From assembly GCA_934047225.1 (NCBI GenBank), contig OW204004.1:3786401-3850400 (forward strand): 64,000 nt of DNA, written 5' to 3'. The notes beneath the pieces are model-generated. The model ran no database searches. It saw only the letters and a list, made by a program, of their open reading frames with translations, and had not been told where the DNA came from. The translations under genes were made by a program, and so were the position numbers. This DNA is from Ypsolopha sequella. Taxonomy: Eukaryota > Arthropoda > Insecta > Lepidoptera > Ypsolophidae. Below, in pieces: positions 11,601 to 23,600 of the stretch. The number at the start of each line of letters is the position of its first letter. Positions within the stretch are counted from its first letter, which is position 1.

Positions 11601-14600
11601 TATGAAAAAGTTCCATTTAATACTCGAAATTAGTTTTGAAAATCGAACTTTCCGGGCCCCATTGCGGAATGACTATCAGGTCAGTTTGAAATATCGTATT
11701 GAAATTGCATTTATTGCAAAATTAGGTTCTTTTTGACGTTTGTCTTCATTTCATGCTAAATTAGGTTCTTTTTGACGTCCTTAGTTTGTCTTTACAATCG
11801 AAATTCCCTGCGTTCGGATTCACGACATAATCCATTATATCGCGTCTGACACTCATTTTTCGCAAAATGATACTGGCCACAAATAAAAGCCGCCAGCCGA
11901 AGCCTGAAAAAAAAAGGTAAAAACCGCGCCCACGCCGCTTTTCGCAGTCATAAAATAAAATACATTAAATTTGAAAGGAAAAATTAAATACATATTTAAA
12001 TACATAAATCAGGTGGTAGAAAAAGTATCGTTCGCAAGGAGTAAAAATGGGTTTTCTTACCCTCGGAATGTAAGCTTTCGACGTGAGCCAAACTAGGTTC
12101 ATTCGTTGGGTAAGAAAATCCGCCATTTTACACTCGTCACGAAATATACTACACTCTACTTAAGAACGTTAACGAGAAAACTGACAGCTAACTTCCACCC
12201 GCCTTTAGTTGATCAGGACTTTAGACGCTCTTTAGGACATGCAGATTATTTGTCATACCTCTTTAACAGTAGCAACGATAGTGGTGCCGTCGTCCAGGAT
12301 GTGATCCATGGCTCGCGGTTGAGAGCCCAGCGGGATAGCTTGATCCGTGTATTGAGGGACATCGCCTGGAATTTTTTATTATGTCCATTATTTGTCAATA
12401 AGTATGATTAATTGACTTTTTTGTCATAATGGTTTTGTATAAATAATAACGGACGCCTCGCAGCGTTATTCGGTTGAATCCGTTTCTCCCGATCCCGCGG
12501 GAAACGGCGGATGAACGGCAAATTAGCCTTAGCTCTAGGCGCAAGGACTTATGGTTTAAGACGTTTATTTCTCATAAAGAACAAATACAATGTTCACTTA
12601 TAATGAGAAGCTTATCTAATTATGTATATATTACTATCTTTAATTATTGTAATTGGTTTGTCCGTTTTAATCAAAGTAAATAAATAAATAAAAAATAAAT
12701 AAATTGCTAATCCATTGATACCTAAATTGTATTTATAGTAGTTTATGCTACAAGGGCCAAAAGGGATAAATTACGAGGACGATTTAAAACACGAGCGTAG
12801 CGAGAGTTTTAAACGTAATTTATTGCTTTTACGCCCGTGTATCATACTACGTTTTTCAATGCATAGTGTGAGGAAATGAAAACAAATATAATCTTGTGAA
12901 CTTTAAATTATGATTGGCTCAAAAGGATTGTATCCAGAGCCGTTAAACAGTGGAAAAAAAGTATAATATCTATGGTACACAGGAAAGGCTGCAGGTTAGC
13001 CAACCATTGCGAACAAATTAAAAAAATAATAATAATAAAGCCGTAGGGCAAAATAATCGACTTTCTGTTCGGTTTTGATGCATAAAAAGTAAGCCTTTAC
13101 GAGCACATGCATTGAAAAATATATAATTGTGTTAGTAAACAGGTTGCGTACAAACTAAGTTAGTAGTATTTCATACACTTAAAGTGACATGTTTTAGTAC
13201 ATACTCTTTTAACCGCTTTGTGAAAACACTTGACCAGTTTGACAATAAAAAAATATGAAAAATTTAAATAACATTTTGAAAAAAAAAAGTTTGTATGACG
13301 CCAGGGTAGGCACTACCCTAGAGTGAACATTTTCATATCAACTTTCTTTTTCCAAGAGTTATTTCAATTTTGTCATATTTTTTTTATTGTCAAACTTGAC
13401 CTTCTGGTTGCTTTTCCGGACAAAAGTTCTATGCACGCCACTGCTACAAGGGTTCCGTTTTTCCACGATGAGGTACGGAACCCTGTCTAAAAATTTACCT
13501 TCAGCAGCAGGCTTGGCAAGTCTCAGAGTGTCGTCGATACCGCAGGTTAGCAGTCCGCCATCTTTAGTGGCGCGCATCCCGTTCACTTGGTTGCCGTGAC
13601 CTGCGCCGGTTATGTGACGACCCTCGCCTGGAACATAACATATCGTTACGACATATTTTTTTTAATTTTTATTTATTTATTTATTTATTTATTTACATAA
13701 CATTTTATTTTTTATTTTGTTATTTATTCTTGTTGCACACAGAAAACTTAATTCTAAATTATATAATAAAAGTTATGTACAATGGCGTGCTTATCTCAAT
13801 AATGAGATTTCTTCCAGCAAACCAAGGGTGATAAGGATATTTGAAATAAATAAGATATTCATATTGTGCACGATAATATTTATACAGAAACAAGATTAAA
13901 TTAATAGTAGATACCTAATTAGTTAAAAATAATAACAAATTACATAAAATTTACATGCCTACATAGTATAAATAAATATAACAATACATATTCAGTAAAT
14001 AAATACACAATAAATGATATATATACATACACCTACACGATAGGTTGTCGAAGATAGTGCTCTTTTATTTTCCTTTTGAATACACCAATGGAGGGGCTAT
14101 CCCTGATAGTGTGAGGAAGGGAGTTCCACAGTTTGATGGACTTAACAGTGAAAGAGTTTCCATACGCCCCGGTGTTATGAGAAGGTGTTTTTAAAAGTGA
14201 GACTGTATGAGACCTGACTTGCTTGTCTCTAAGGAAAATATACTCATAACGATCGCGGAGGTATGGAGGAGAAGTGGGACTCTTTAAAATGTTGAAAAGG
14301 CAACAGAGGATATGAACATACTGAAGCTGTTTAATGGGAAGCCATTTTAATTGTTCACGGTACTGAGATACATGATCATATTTTCTTAGTCCATAGATAA
14401 ACCTGATTCCCAGATTTTGTAAACGTTCAAGTTTACCAAGCAGCTCCTGACTGGCATCTAAAAAATAGACATCAGCGTAGTTGATGATCGGCAAAAGTAG
14501 AGATTGTGCGAGAGTAACTTTAGTTTCAAAGGGGAGAAATTTCTGGAGACGCTTAAGAGAATGAAATGTGGCAAAGACTTTCCTGCTGACCTCATTAATA

Positions 14601-17600
14601 TGCGCAGCCCACGTCAGATTACAATCAAATATGACACCCAAATTTTTTGCAGATTTAGTGTAGGCAATAGGGATATCGTTATAAACTACTTGTGGAATTA
14701 CCGTTTGATTGAGAAGGCTAGTCATATATCTGCTACCCAAAATAATGGCTTGAGATTTTTTGGGATTAACCAAAAGTCCGAAAGCCTCCGCCCACCTGTG
14801 AATGTTTGAAAGATCGCTGTTCATTTCTGAGACAGCAATATTTGCCTCAGTTACGTCAAAGTGGCGGTAGAGTTGTAAATCGTCTGCGTAAAGATGGTAG
14901 TTCGAAGAAAGAACATTGGAAACAGAATTTATAAAAATTGAAAAAAGGAGAGGAGAGAGGACACCACCTTGAGGTACGCCAGCAGTTAGTTGGCACCACT
15001 CCGAGGAAACCTCGTCCGAGCGTATGCACTGCAGGCGACCCCTTAAATAAGTATCAAACCATTCTGTGACAAGAGGAGATACGTTAAGAGAGCTAAGAAT
15101 GCTAAGGAGTACATCGAAGTCTACACAGTTAAATGCACTACTGAAATCCAATAGTGTGAGTATAGTCAGTTTCTTATTGTCAATAGCTAATCTTATATCA
15201 TCGGAGACTTTCAGGAGTGCCGTGACGGTGCTATGCCCTGGGCGAAATCCAGATTGAAAGTGATTGAGTAAACTATTTTTAGATAGGAAATACGAAAGTT
15301 GGTTGTGGACTAAAGACTCAAGAACTTTAGAAAGGATAGGAAGAATGGAAATTGGACGATACTCAGAAAACGATGAAGGGTTTGTAGTCTTTGGAAGAGG
15401 GATGACATGTGCATTTTTCCAGGCTGTGGGGAATGAGCTGGTGACAAGGGAGCAGTTGATAACGTCAGCTAGGACAGGTAAAAGTTCATCTAGTATAAGA
15501 TGCAGCATTTGAGAGCAAATTTCGTCATCACCCACAGCCTTTGAAGTAATAGAAAGAATTACTCTCTTAACGTCACACTCAGAAACAGTCTTGAAGGTAA
15601 AATGATCGCAGTCGGGTTTGGGCTTATTACGAAGGTTTAGGAGAGTTTTGTTTTTTAATTTGTCTTCTAAGGAGACAGGCGGTTTAGAAAAATGCTGATT
15701 AAGTGCATTCAAATCAATAGTCCTTGGATGGGTTTCGGATGATTTGCCAATTCCGAGCGTTTTTAAGAATTTCCAGACCTGAGCAGGGCTGTAATTATTG
15801 ACAGATTTGTGAATATGGTGCCTCTTTGCGTTTCTACACATCTTTGTACAGCGATTGCGCAACTGTTTGTAATTTTCAAAATTAATTTCACTTGGACATT
15901 TTTTATAATTACGCTTGGCCTTGTCTCGCAACGCCATAGCATCTCGTATGTTCTGTGTGAGCCATGGAGCTGGCAGATGCTTGATTTTAATTCTTTTAAT
16001 TGGTGCGTGTTTGTCAAATAAAGAAATAAGTATTTGATTAAAGTTATGCACCTTGGCATCTACAGTTTGAGAACATAAAACAGGAGTCCAGTCTATGGCC
16101 AATGCCTCCGCTCTAAGCGCCTCCAGATCTATCCCTTTGAAACTCCGCAGAAGAAGAAACTTGGGCTTATGTTTGGGGGGGCGTACTTTATACGAAAGGA
16201 AAATTAAATCATGATATGAGAAAGGAGACATTTATACAGCATTACAGGAGACCATTGCACTGTATAAATTAGGAAAGTAAATATACATATATATTTTTTT
16301 TCTTTACTTAGGATCTAGTATATATCTAAGAAAACAAACATTTTAACATAAATCTACATATAAACAAAACTTAAATTAAACGTTCACACTTTTGCTTTCG
16401 CAAAAATTTAAACACTCACGGAAAATACGGAATAACTCATCCGCAAATAGATCGACCTGTGGCCTTGTTGACAGTAAGGTGTTTAGGACATTTATGGCAC
16501 GTGGCAGAGGGGACTGGGCTCTAGCTACCGTGCTCGCACGCGGTGCGCAGAGAAGATGGTGATGTCGAGCTCGAAGGTAATTGTTGGGTACGAACAGAGA
16601 AGCTGTGGCGTTTACTAGCTGAGGGCAGTTAGAGTCGCCTCGCAGAATGCGACATGCCGTTAGTAAGAGCTCAATGTTTCGTCTTACCTCCAGTGAGGGA
16701 CATAAGTCCCCGAGGGGGTATCAGAGGTATTTTCAAATGTGAATTGTTCAGTGCGTATTTACCCTAGGGCCAAAAGGGCCATGGCCCGGGGCGGCAGGCT
16801 TAGAGAATATACCAAAGGAGACGCCTTTAACAGGCGTTCCCCTCTGCCAAAGGTATGAGATTCTATATCTAACGCGTTATATAAAACTAGTTCAGCCGCC
16901 ATTTCTGTCATACGATTCCCGAACGTCTTTGCATAAAGAGCTCCGAGAAAAATGCCGTTTTGTGCTGTGTATGGGTGCAAAAAAATGTCTAACACATCAA
17001 ATTTACAAAAAGATGGTGTTACATTTCACTAGTAAGTATATTTTTGGTTATTTCATTCGTAATTTACTCATATCCAACATTTTTGAAAATGTATAAAATT
17101 CATATTTGGCGCCATAACTTCTTCACGATGACGTAACTTAGTCTCGTAGGGAGTACGCCTACGTCACGATTCAGGAATGCGCCGCAGCGAGACTATTTTT
17201 GGTGTTGCCAACTACTACAAAAAATTACCTAGTAATTCATCAATACCTTAACATTAATTCAACTTAACTTGATTTTTGTGTTGAGAAATATGCTACTATT
17301 TCATAAAGTGTGCAGCAAAATTTAAGTATTTATATTTTTCTTGTACCGAATCCACTGTTATTTTTATTTTTCTAAAACTAATTTCAATTTATTAATCGTA
17401 GGCAGCAATATAAGTAATAGTTGATTAATATTTTTACTGAAAATATTACTAAATTTATTATAAATCTACTTGCTCGAAAAATTCAACAACTATTTTTTTT
17501 CTAAAACTTCTTAAGAATTTACCTAAAAATCAGAACTTAAAAACTATGGCAACACAATAGTCTCGCTAAATAGTCTCGCTGCTCCAAACAGGCTGCCATG

Positions 17601-20600
17601 TAGCCTCGTCGGGAATAGCTAGGCATGTATCAGTTATTATTGATGGTAGTTATCGATAAAAGACAATCAGTTTTAAAATTTTAATAATTTCTTGTTTGTT
17701 AATGACTAATAAATAGATCTATCCCCATAAATGTTTTCAATCTCAGATAAATTTAAGTTATCTGAAGAAATTAAATGTTAATTGTATCTTATAATATTAT
17801 ATATTATATAAGGTCTTTCAATTGAAATTGAAAGAAATTTAGGAGGTGATTCAGTATCGTTAATACATCACATTCCACTGCAAAGTACTTTTTTTTGCGC
17901 GAACTTTTTCTTCACTTGTCCATACAAACTGAGTCAGCTGATCGGACCACTTTGTACTGAGAAGTGAAAAAAAGTTCGCGCAAAAAAAAGTGCTTTGCAG
18001 TGGAATGAGATGTATTAACGATACTGAATGACTTCCTAAATTACTTTCAATTTAAAGTGAAAGACCTTATATATTGTTAGCAACACAAGATGACGGAGCG
18101 CCCCTGCCGGACGAGCGTGGCAACAGTTTGAGTCATCGACGGCTGCGCGCGCACGGTGGATATAAAAGGCTGTAACTGAGCGGCGCTGCCATTGTGTTTT
18201 GCAACTTTGTGCTGAAGTGATTAAATCATGGTTTACATTTCTTTCGTGACTCCTGACCAAAGACCTGCAGACCATCAGCCGCCTGTATCTAACAATATCA
18301 TACCGTGATGATACATAGCCTAATACCTTCCTCAAGAAACTACGTTACAATGAAAATTGCATCAAAATCCAATGAGATGTTCCCAAGTTATAAGCAAGCG
18401 TCCATACAGATACACAGACAGATGTTGCATTTTATATGTAGATATAGAGAAGATTTTGTCCACCTGAACAGATTCTGATGGAATGGTGTCAGTAATGTAT
18501 TTATCGATAAACGTGTTCCCAACTCTATTAAATTTAACGCACACATTCAAAGACCGTACGTATTTACGTAAATTTGTGTTGCAGGTGTGCGAATTGCATG
18601 TGGGTACGTTTGTAGGAACATGATTCGGTTATGTAAGGGTGGTTACCTCGTCCCCCACCTAACGTGGCAGAACCGACTGTATGTGGAAATACGCCTAAAA
18701 CTGGTCCAGTGTTATCTTGTCTAAGGCGGCAGGCTACGAGGGCGGCGCAAGTCGCACCTCGCGCTCAGTTTAGGGCTTCTTTCATAATACCACAGAATAA
18801 AATACTACGTACAGAAGAATCACCTTGCAAAAACATTGAAATAAATAGCTACTCTCGCTAAGCAGCAATAAAGTACAAACTAGCTCGCACCCGCCCTTCG
18901 GCAACTTTTTATAATTACCTACAGTCAGGTACCACACGTGTGTGCAAGCAAAAATGTATGGAATTACTACGCGCTAGAGCTTCTTTTACTGTGACGGTCT
19001 CAAGGTCATAAATCACTGTTCACTCGGTAGGGTTGTTTAAAATGTTGCACGCGTGAAAGAGGTATTTTATAAGGTGTTTATGCAGCTAAATTCATACTGG
19101 ATGCTTGGTAAATGATTAGTATCACGGATCGATAACATGTATTGTTAATTTCACAAAATAATATGTTGACCTACCTACCATAGTAATTGACTCGGCGCTA
19201 GGCTTGCGTTTGTAGGGAACAGGGTTTTTTAAAATAAGGAAATAATTTTCGAATTTCCCAAAAAATGCCATCGAACCTTGATACCGACATCTTACCGTGT
19301 CTTCAGTATGAATTTGGCTGCATAAATTAATGTCACCGTATATTTTAGTTTGTAAAATTATTTATAAATGAATGATGTAATATTTTGTTTTATTACTCAT
19401 ACATTATATACGACAACTGTATTGTATATTAATAAATAGACCTGACATCAGGGTTGGATTCAGACCCTCGGAAAATTATTGTCTATGGGAATTAAAAATA
19501 TACTACTTGGCTAAAATTATACTACGTTTCGTTTTTCGTCGATTTTTGGTTTGAATTCAAATAAAATAGCCTATTTGAAAGTGGAATTTTTAAAAAATTT
19601 ACTATAAATATTAATAATTTAATAAAAGAGTATATTTGTTAGTGAAATTTTTAAAAATTTTACTAAATATGTTCATAACGCACAGATATTTCCTATATTG
19701 TAGGGTAAATGTTAAAAAGCAAAACTTCTCAACCAATAAAACAAGTCAGTCAGCCTGAAGATAAAATTATGGTATTTTTACGTAGTATAGTTCCATTACG
19801 ATACTACATTCTACATGTCATGAAAATATGGTACAAATAGTATAATTATACTACAAAATCCAACCCTGCCTGACATGCATCTTGACTGAGAGTAAATTAT
19901 TTATATTTATATTTTGAGGACCTAATAAAAGTAGTATCAAGTATATGTAAGCTTTCTTTGACTATCCATAGCCAGAACAGAACATGAAAAGTTGAGACGC
20001 GTAGGTACAAGTGAGAATGTATCACAGAGCGTGCGTAACACTCGACTGACTCTAGTGCCGACGACGGGTTGCGTCGCGGTAGGTATTTATCGCGGGTCAC
20101 GTGGCCAAGTGAGACCCCCCTGATAATACATCGTTACCACAGAACTATTAATAGGAATAGAAATGCCATGAAAGCCGTGAATGCGACGCACCGATTTGAT
20201 CAATACGTCAAGACATAACCCGCGGGCCTCTCATTTCTCAACCGAACGCGTTAGAACAAACATATTGTAAAAATGGTGTATTGCAGCGTGGCAAATTGTT
20301 CTTACTCTTCAAACTAACAAGGTAATACTACGGTATTCTAAAAAGTGGCGATAAAGGTTCTCGTATAAAATTTGTCTCACGCCATCCCCGTGATCGTTAC
20401 CCATCTTTTAATTTATATTGCTTTTTGATTTTATACTTTTATTTGAAAAAATTTTGTGTATAGGTATATCTTTGTATAGCCTTTTGAGTTTTTCATTATC
20501 ATCGTTCTCAGTCCAGATCAAAACACTGCTGGGTTTAATTTAATTTAATTATTGAAATATTTTTGCTTTTTTCTCGTTCGTTTATGGGGCAGCAAACATT

Positions 20601-23600
20601 ACAGGCCCAGGGCGGCAAATCTTAAAATACGCCACTGGAATTGTTACTAGAACAGTCAACATTCTGTTTTTAAATACGATTTATACATCCCAACGTGTTA
20701 TGAAGTGAGCCTTATCGCGGTATTTCAGACACTAATACACGCTTTTTAGGGCATGTGGGCAGGATTCGAAAGGATCATTATCCGTGATAATTATCTTGAT
20801 TATTATTATGACAAGTATCTTGATAAACAAAGGCCCGATAATTCCCATTTGATACTAACAAAAATTGCGTTCATGAAAGTGATCTGTGGGGATTCCCCGT
20901 ACCATAAAAATTCAGTTCGGATTTAGAGTGCTTTCGCGCGTTTATAATTTTAAATATAGTACTAAAAATTATTTTTAGTTTAATTAATGTTAATTTGTGT
21001 TGGATTTTTAATAAAAATCATAAAATTAATTTGGTTTTGTTAGAATTGCGCAAATTATAATGCATTTGTTATGTATTTGTTGAAACAATATAACAAATGA
21101 ATTTCTTGCAGTGGTGATACCTATCCGACAATTATCGGATAAAAATCCGATCATTATCGGATACTTATCATGCAGCGTAATATCTTCATACTTTCGAACC
21201 CTGCATGTGGGTTTACCTCACTGTGTTTTCCTTCACCGTTCAGCAAGTGGGAAGTATACACGTACTATGCAAATATGAACATGCTAAATTTCAGCTTTCA
21301 ACGTTCCACGCGGTGACGCATCCGTCGTGGCTCGCGGTGTGTCCGGGTTTAACGCGAGGCAGGTGATGAGCTTATTGTGCCTCATTAGGATATGTATATG
21401 ATGTAACAAAGACGTACCATTAGCAACGTTCCACGCGGTGACGCATCCGTCGTGGCTCGCGGTGTAGACGGTATGTCTGTCCGGGTGTAACGCGAGGCAG
21501 GTGATGGGCTTATTGTGCCCCATTAGGATCTGAAAATATGTGTAAGTAAGGTTGACATGATATCTATTGTAAGATTGTTTAAATAGCCAGCAGCTTAGGG
21601 AGCTCTTTGTTTTTAATATTGTTAAATAACCGTAATACGATATTAATAAAATGACACCCAGAGAAAAATAAACCACTGTCCAGATCGTGGCTCAGATCAC
21701 GTGATGGGTGGTGTGTCCTACCGCCGTACTTCGGGCACAAATTTAAGTGGTGACTCACGAATGACACAAATAGAATTTCGTCGAATTCAATACCGCGAAG
21801 GTCGCTGCTTTAATGGTCATCAACTCCAGTTTAGTTTATTTTAGTTTGGAAATATGTGCCAAAAGTTTAGACATAATTATTATTTCATGGGCATTGAAAC
21901 TGACTATTCAAGAGTAAAATTTTCTCCAATGAATGTTGAAAAGTATGCAATTTCTATTATTGCTTCAACCACAATTAATTGAATTTTCTACGCGTTAAGT
22001 CGCGTCGCGCGTTTTAAACACTGTGCTACGGGCGCAGGACTACTCAATCAGAAGGTCAGAGTTCGGCCTAAAACATGTATATAGGCCCGAAACCCAGCAA
22101 CAGGCCCATATCAGCGAGTGGTACAGTATTTTGCAGTAGTGCATTACAACGTAATAGAGCTAACGCACACTTCAACAACGTATACGTGCACGCACCAACG
22201 AGTTGTCGTGAGTACTGCGGCCTAATGTGATTGGCGATCATTGAACCTTGTTCTTAGCTAGTCCCTGGCCGGGTCTCCGGTATGGGTTCGGCCGTTTGAT
22301 TGAATTTCACCTTGTATAATTATACGTATATAGTATATACATACATAATACACATTTTTACGAGTCAAATTAAATCGTATAAAAATATATATAATGAAAT
22401 AATAAATGTACATGAACTAAATTAAAGGTTTATTTAATTTATGTAGCTATATAATATATATGTATGATGTACATGAACTAAATTAAATAAACCTTTAATT
22501 TAGTTCATGTACATTTATTATTTTATTACATATATTTTCATTAGATTAAATTTGACTCGTAAAAATGTGTATTATGTATACCTACTTTACAAAATAAACT
22601 CTTTGAATTTGAATTTAACAACCGTATTCTATGCAGTGCTAGTTTGGTGCTAATCACGCTGACGTTTACGTCATAGATGTCATTTTCGGGGGCGAAACTT
22701 ATTATATAAAAAATGCTACCTTCAGTCCCGCGTTCGCATCAGAGAAATGCTGCTGTAAGTAAACAATAACATAATACATACCCTCAATGGTTTATCTGGG
22801 TTGTCCACGTCGAGATAGTTGATGACTCCTGAGAGTGATACCGATAGCAGGTGCTTGCCTTGCCAGAGACAGGACACCTGGAATATACAGTCAACTATTT
22901 TTATAATACGATACTTTCAAGCATAACCACCACCACTTTTTTGTAATTTAGTAAATATTTTAAAATTTATATGTATTTAGCAAATAAGCGCTTTGGACAC
23001 TTAGTCTGTAAGTTTATTTTGTCTAAATAAATGATTTTATCTCATCTAAAGCTCGACCTGTGCCAATTTGTACAGATAAAAAGTGAGTTAAATCTGTTTT
23101 TATAGTAGTTTATGCTACAAGGGCGAAAATTACGATTAAACGTAACCGAGTAATTTATTGCTCTTACGCCCATGTATCATACTACGTTTTTCCATGCATA
23201 GTGTGAGGAAATAAAACAAATATAATCTTGTGAACTTTAAATCATGATTGGCTCAAAAGGACTGTATTCAGAGCCGTTAAACAGTGGAAAAAAAATGATA
23301 TCATTAAATGATACCATAAATTTTATGGTACACAGGAAATGTTGCAGGTTAGCCAACTTCTGGTAAATAAATAAAAAAATATAATAATAAAGCCCTAGGG
23401 CAAAATAATCGACTTTCTGTTCGGTTTTGATGCATAAAAAGTGGGCCTTTACGAGCACTTGCATTGATAAAATATTTAAGACGTCAGCTCACTCTAATTT
23501 TAATGAAATTATCTCGAACAATTCATGCGTGGCCTTGAAAACCTTACGTGATTATAACAAATTCAACAAAGTGCCAACAATTACAAGCATATTAACCTGC

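Larger units (their letters stand above)
16749..20637 (+). mobile_element. P-element-like DNA transposon, decayed
   Basis: The ends CAGTGCGTATTTAC and, inverted, CAGTGGCGTATTTTAAG are bounded by a perfect 8-bp duplication GAATTGTT (16741-16748 and 20638-20645). Just inside the left end a THAP-type first exon reads plus-strand; THAP domains plus 8-bp duplications point to the P superfamily (established knowledge). No catalytic frame survives. The interior carries a solo LTR, a hAT MITE and another MITE. It sits in flr intron 8. A hAT origin is possible from the duplication alone, but would not explain the THAP exon. Confidence 0.75.

Noticed and set aside
12106..12411. 101-codon plus-strand frame
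   Set aside because: Shadow of flr exon 10 on the other strand.
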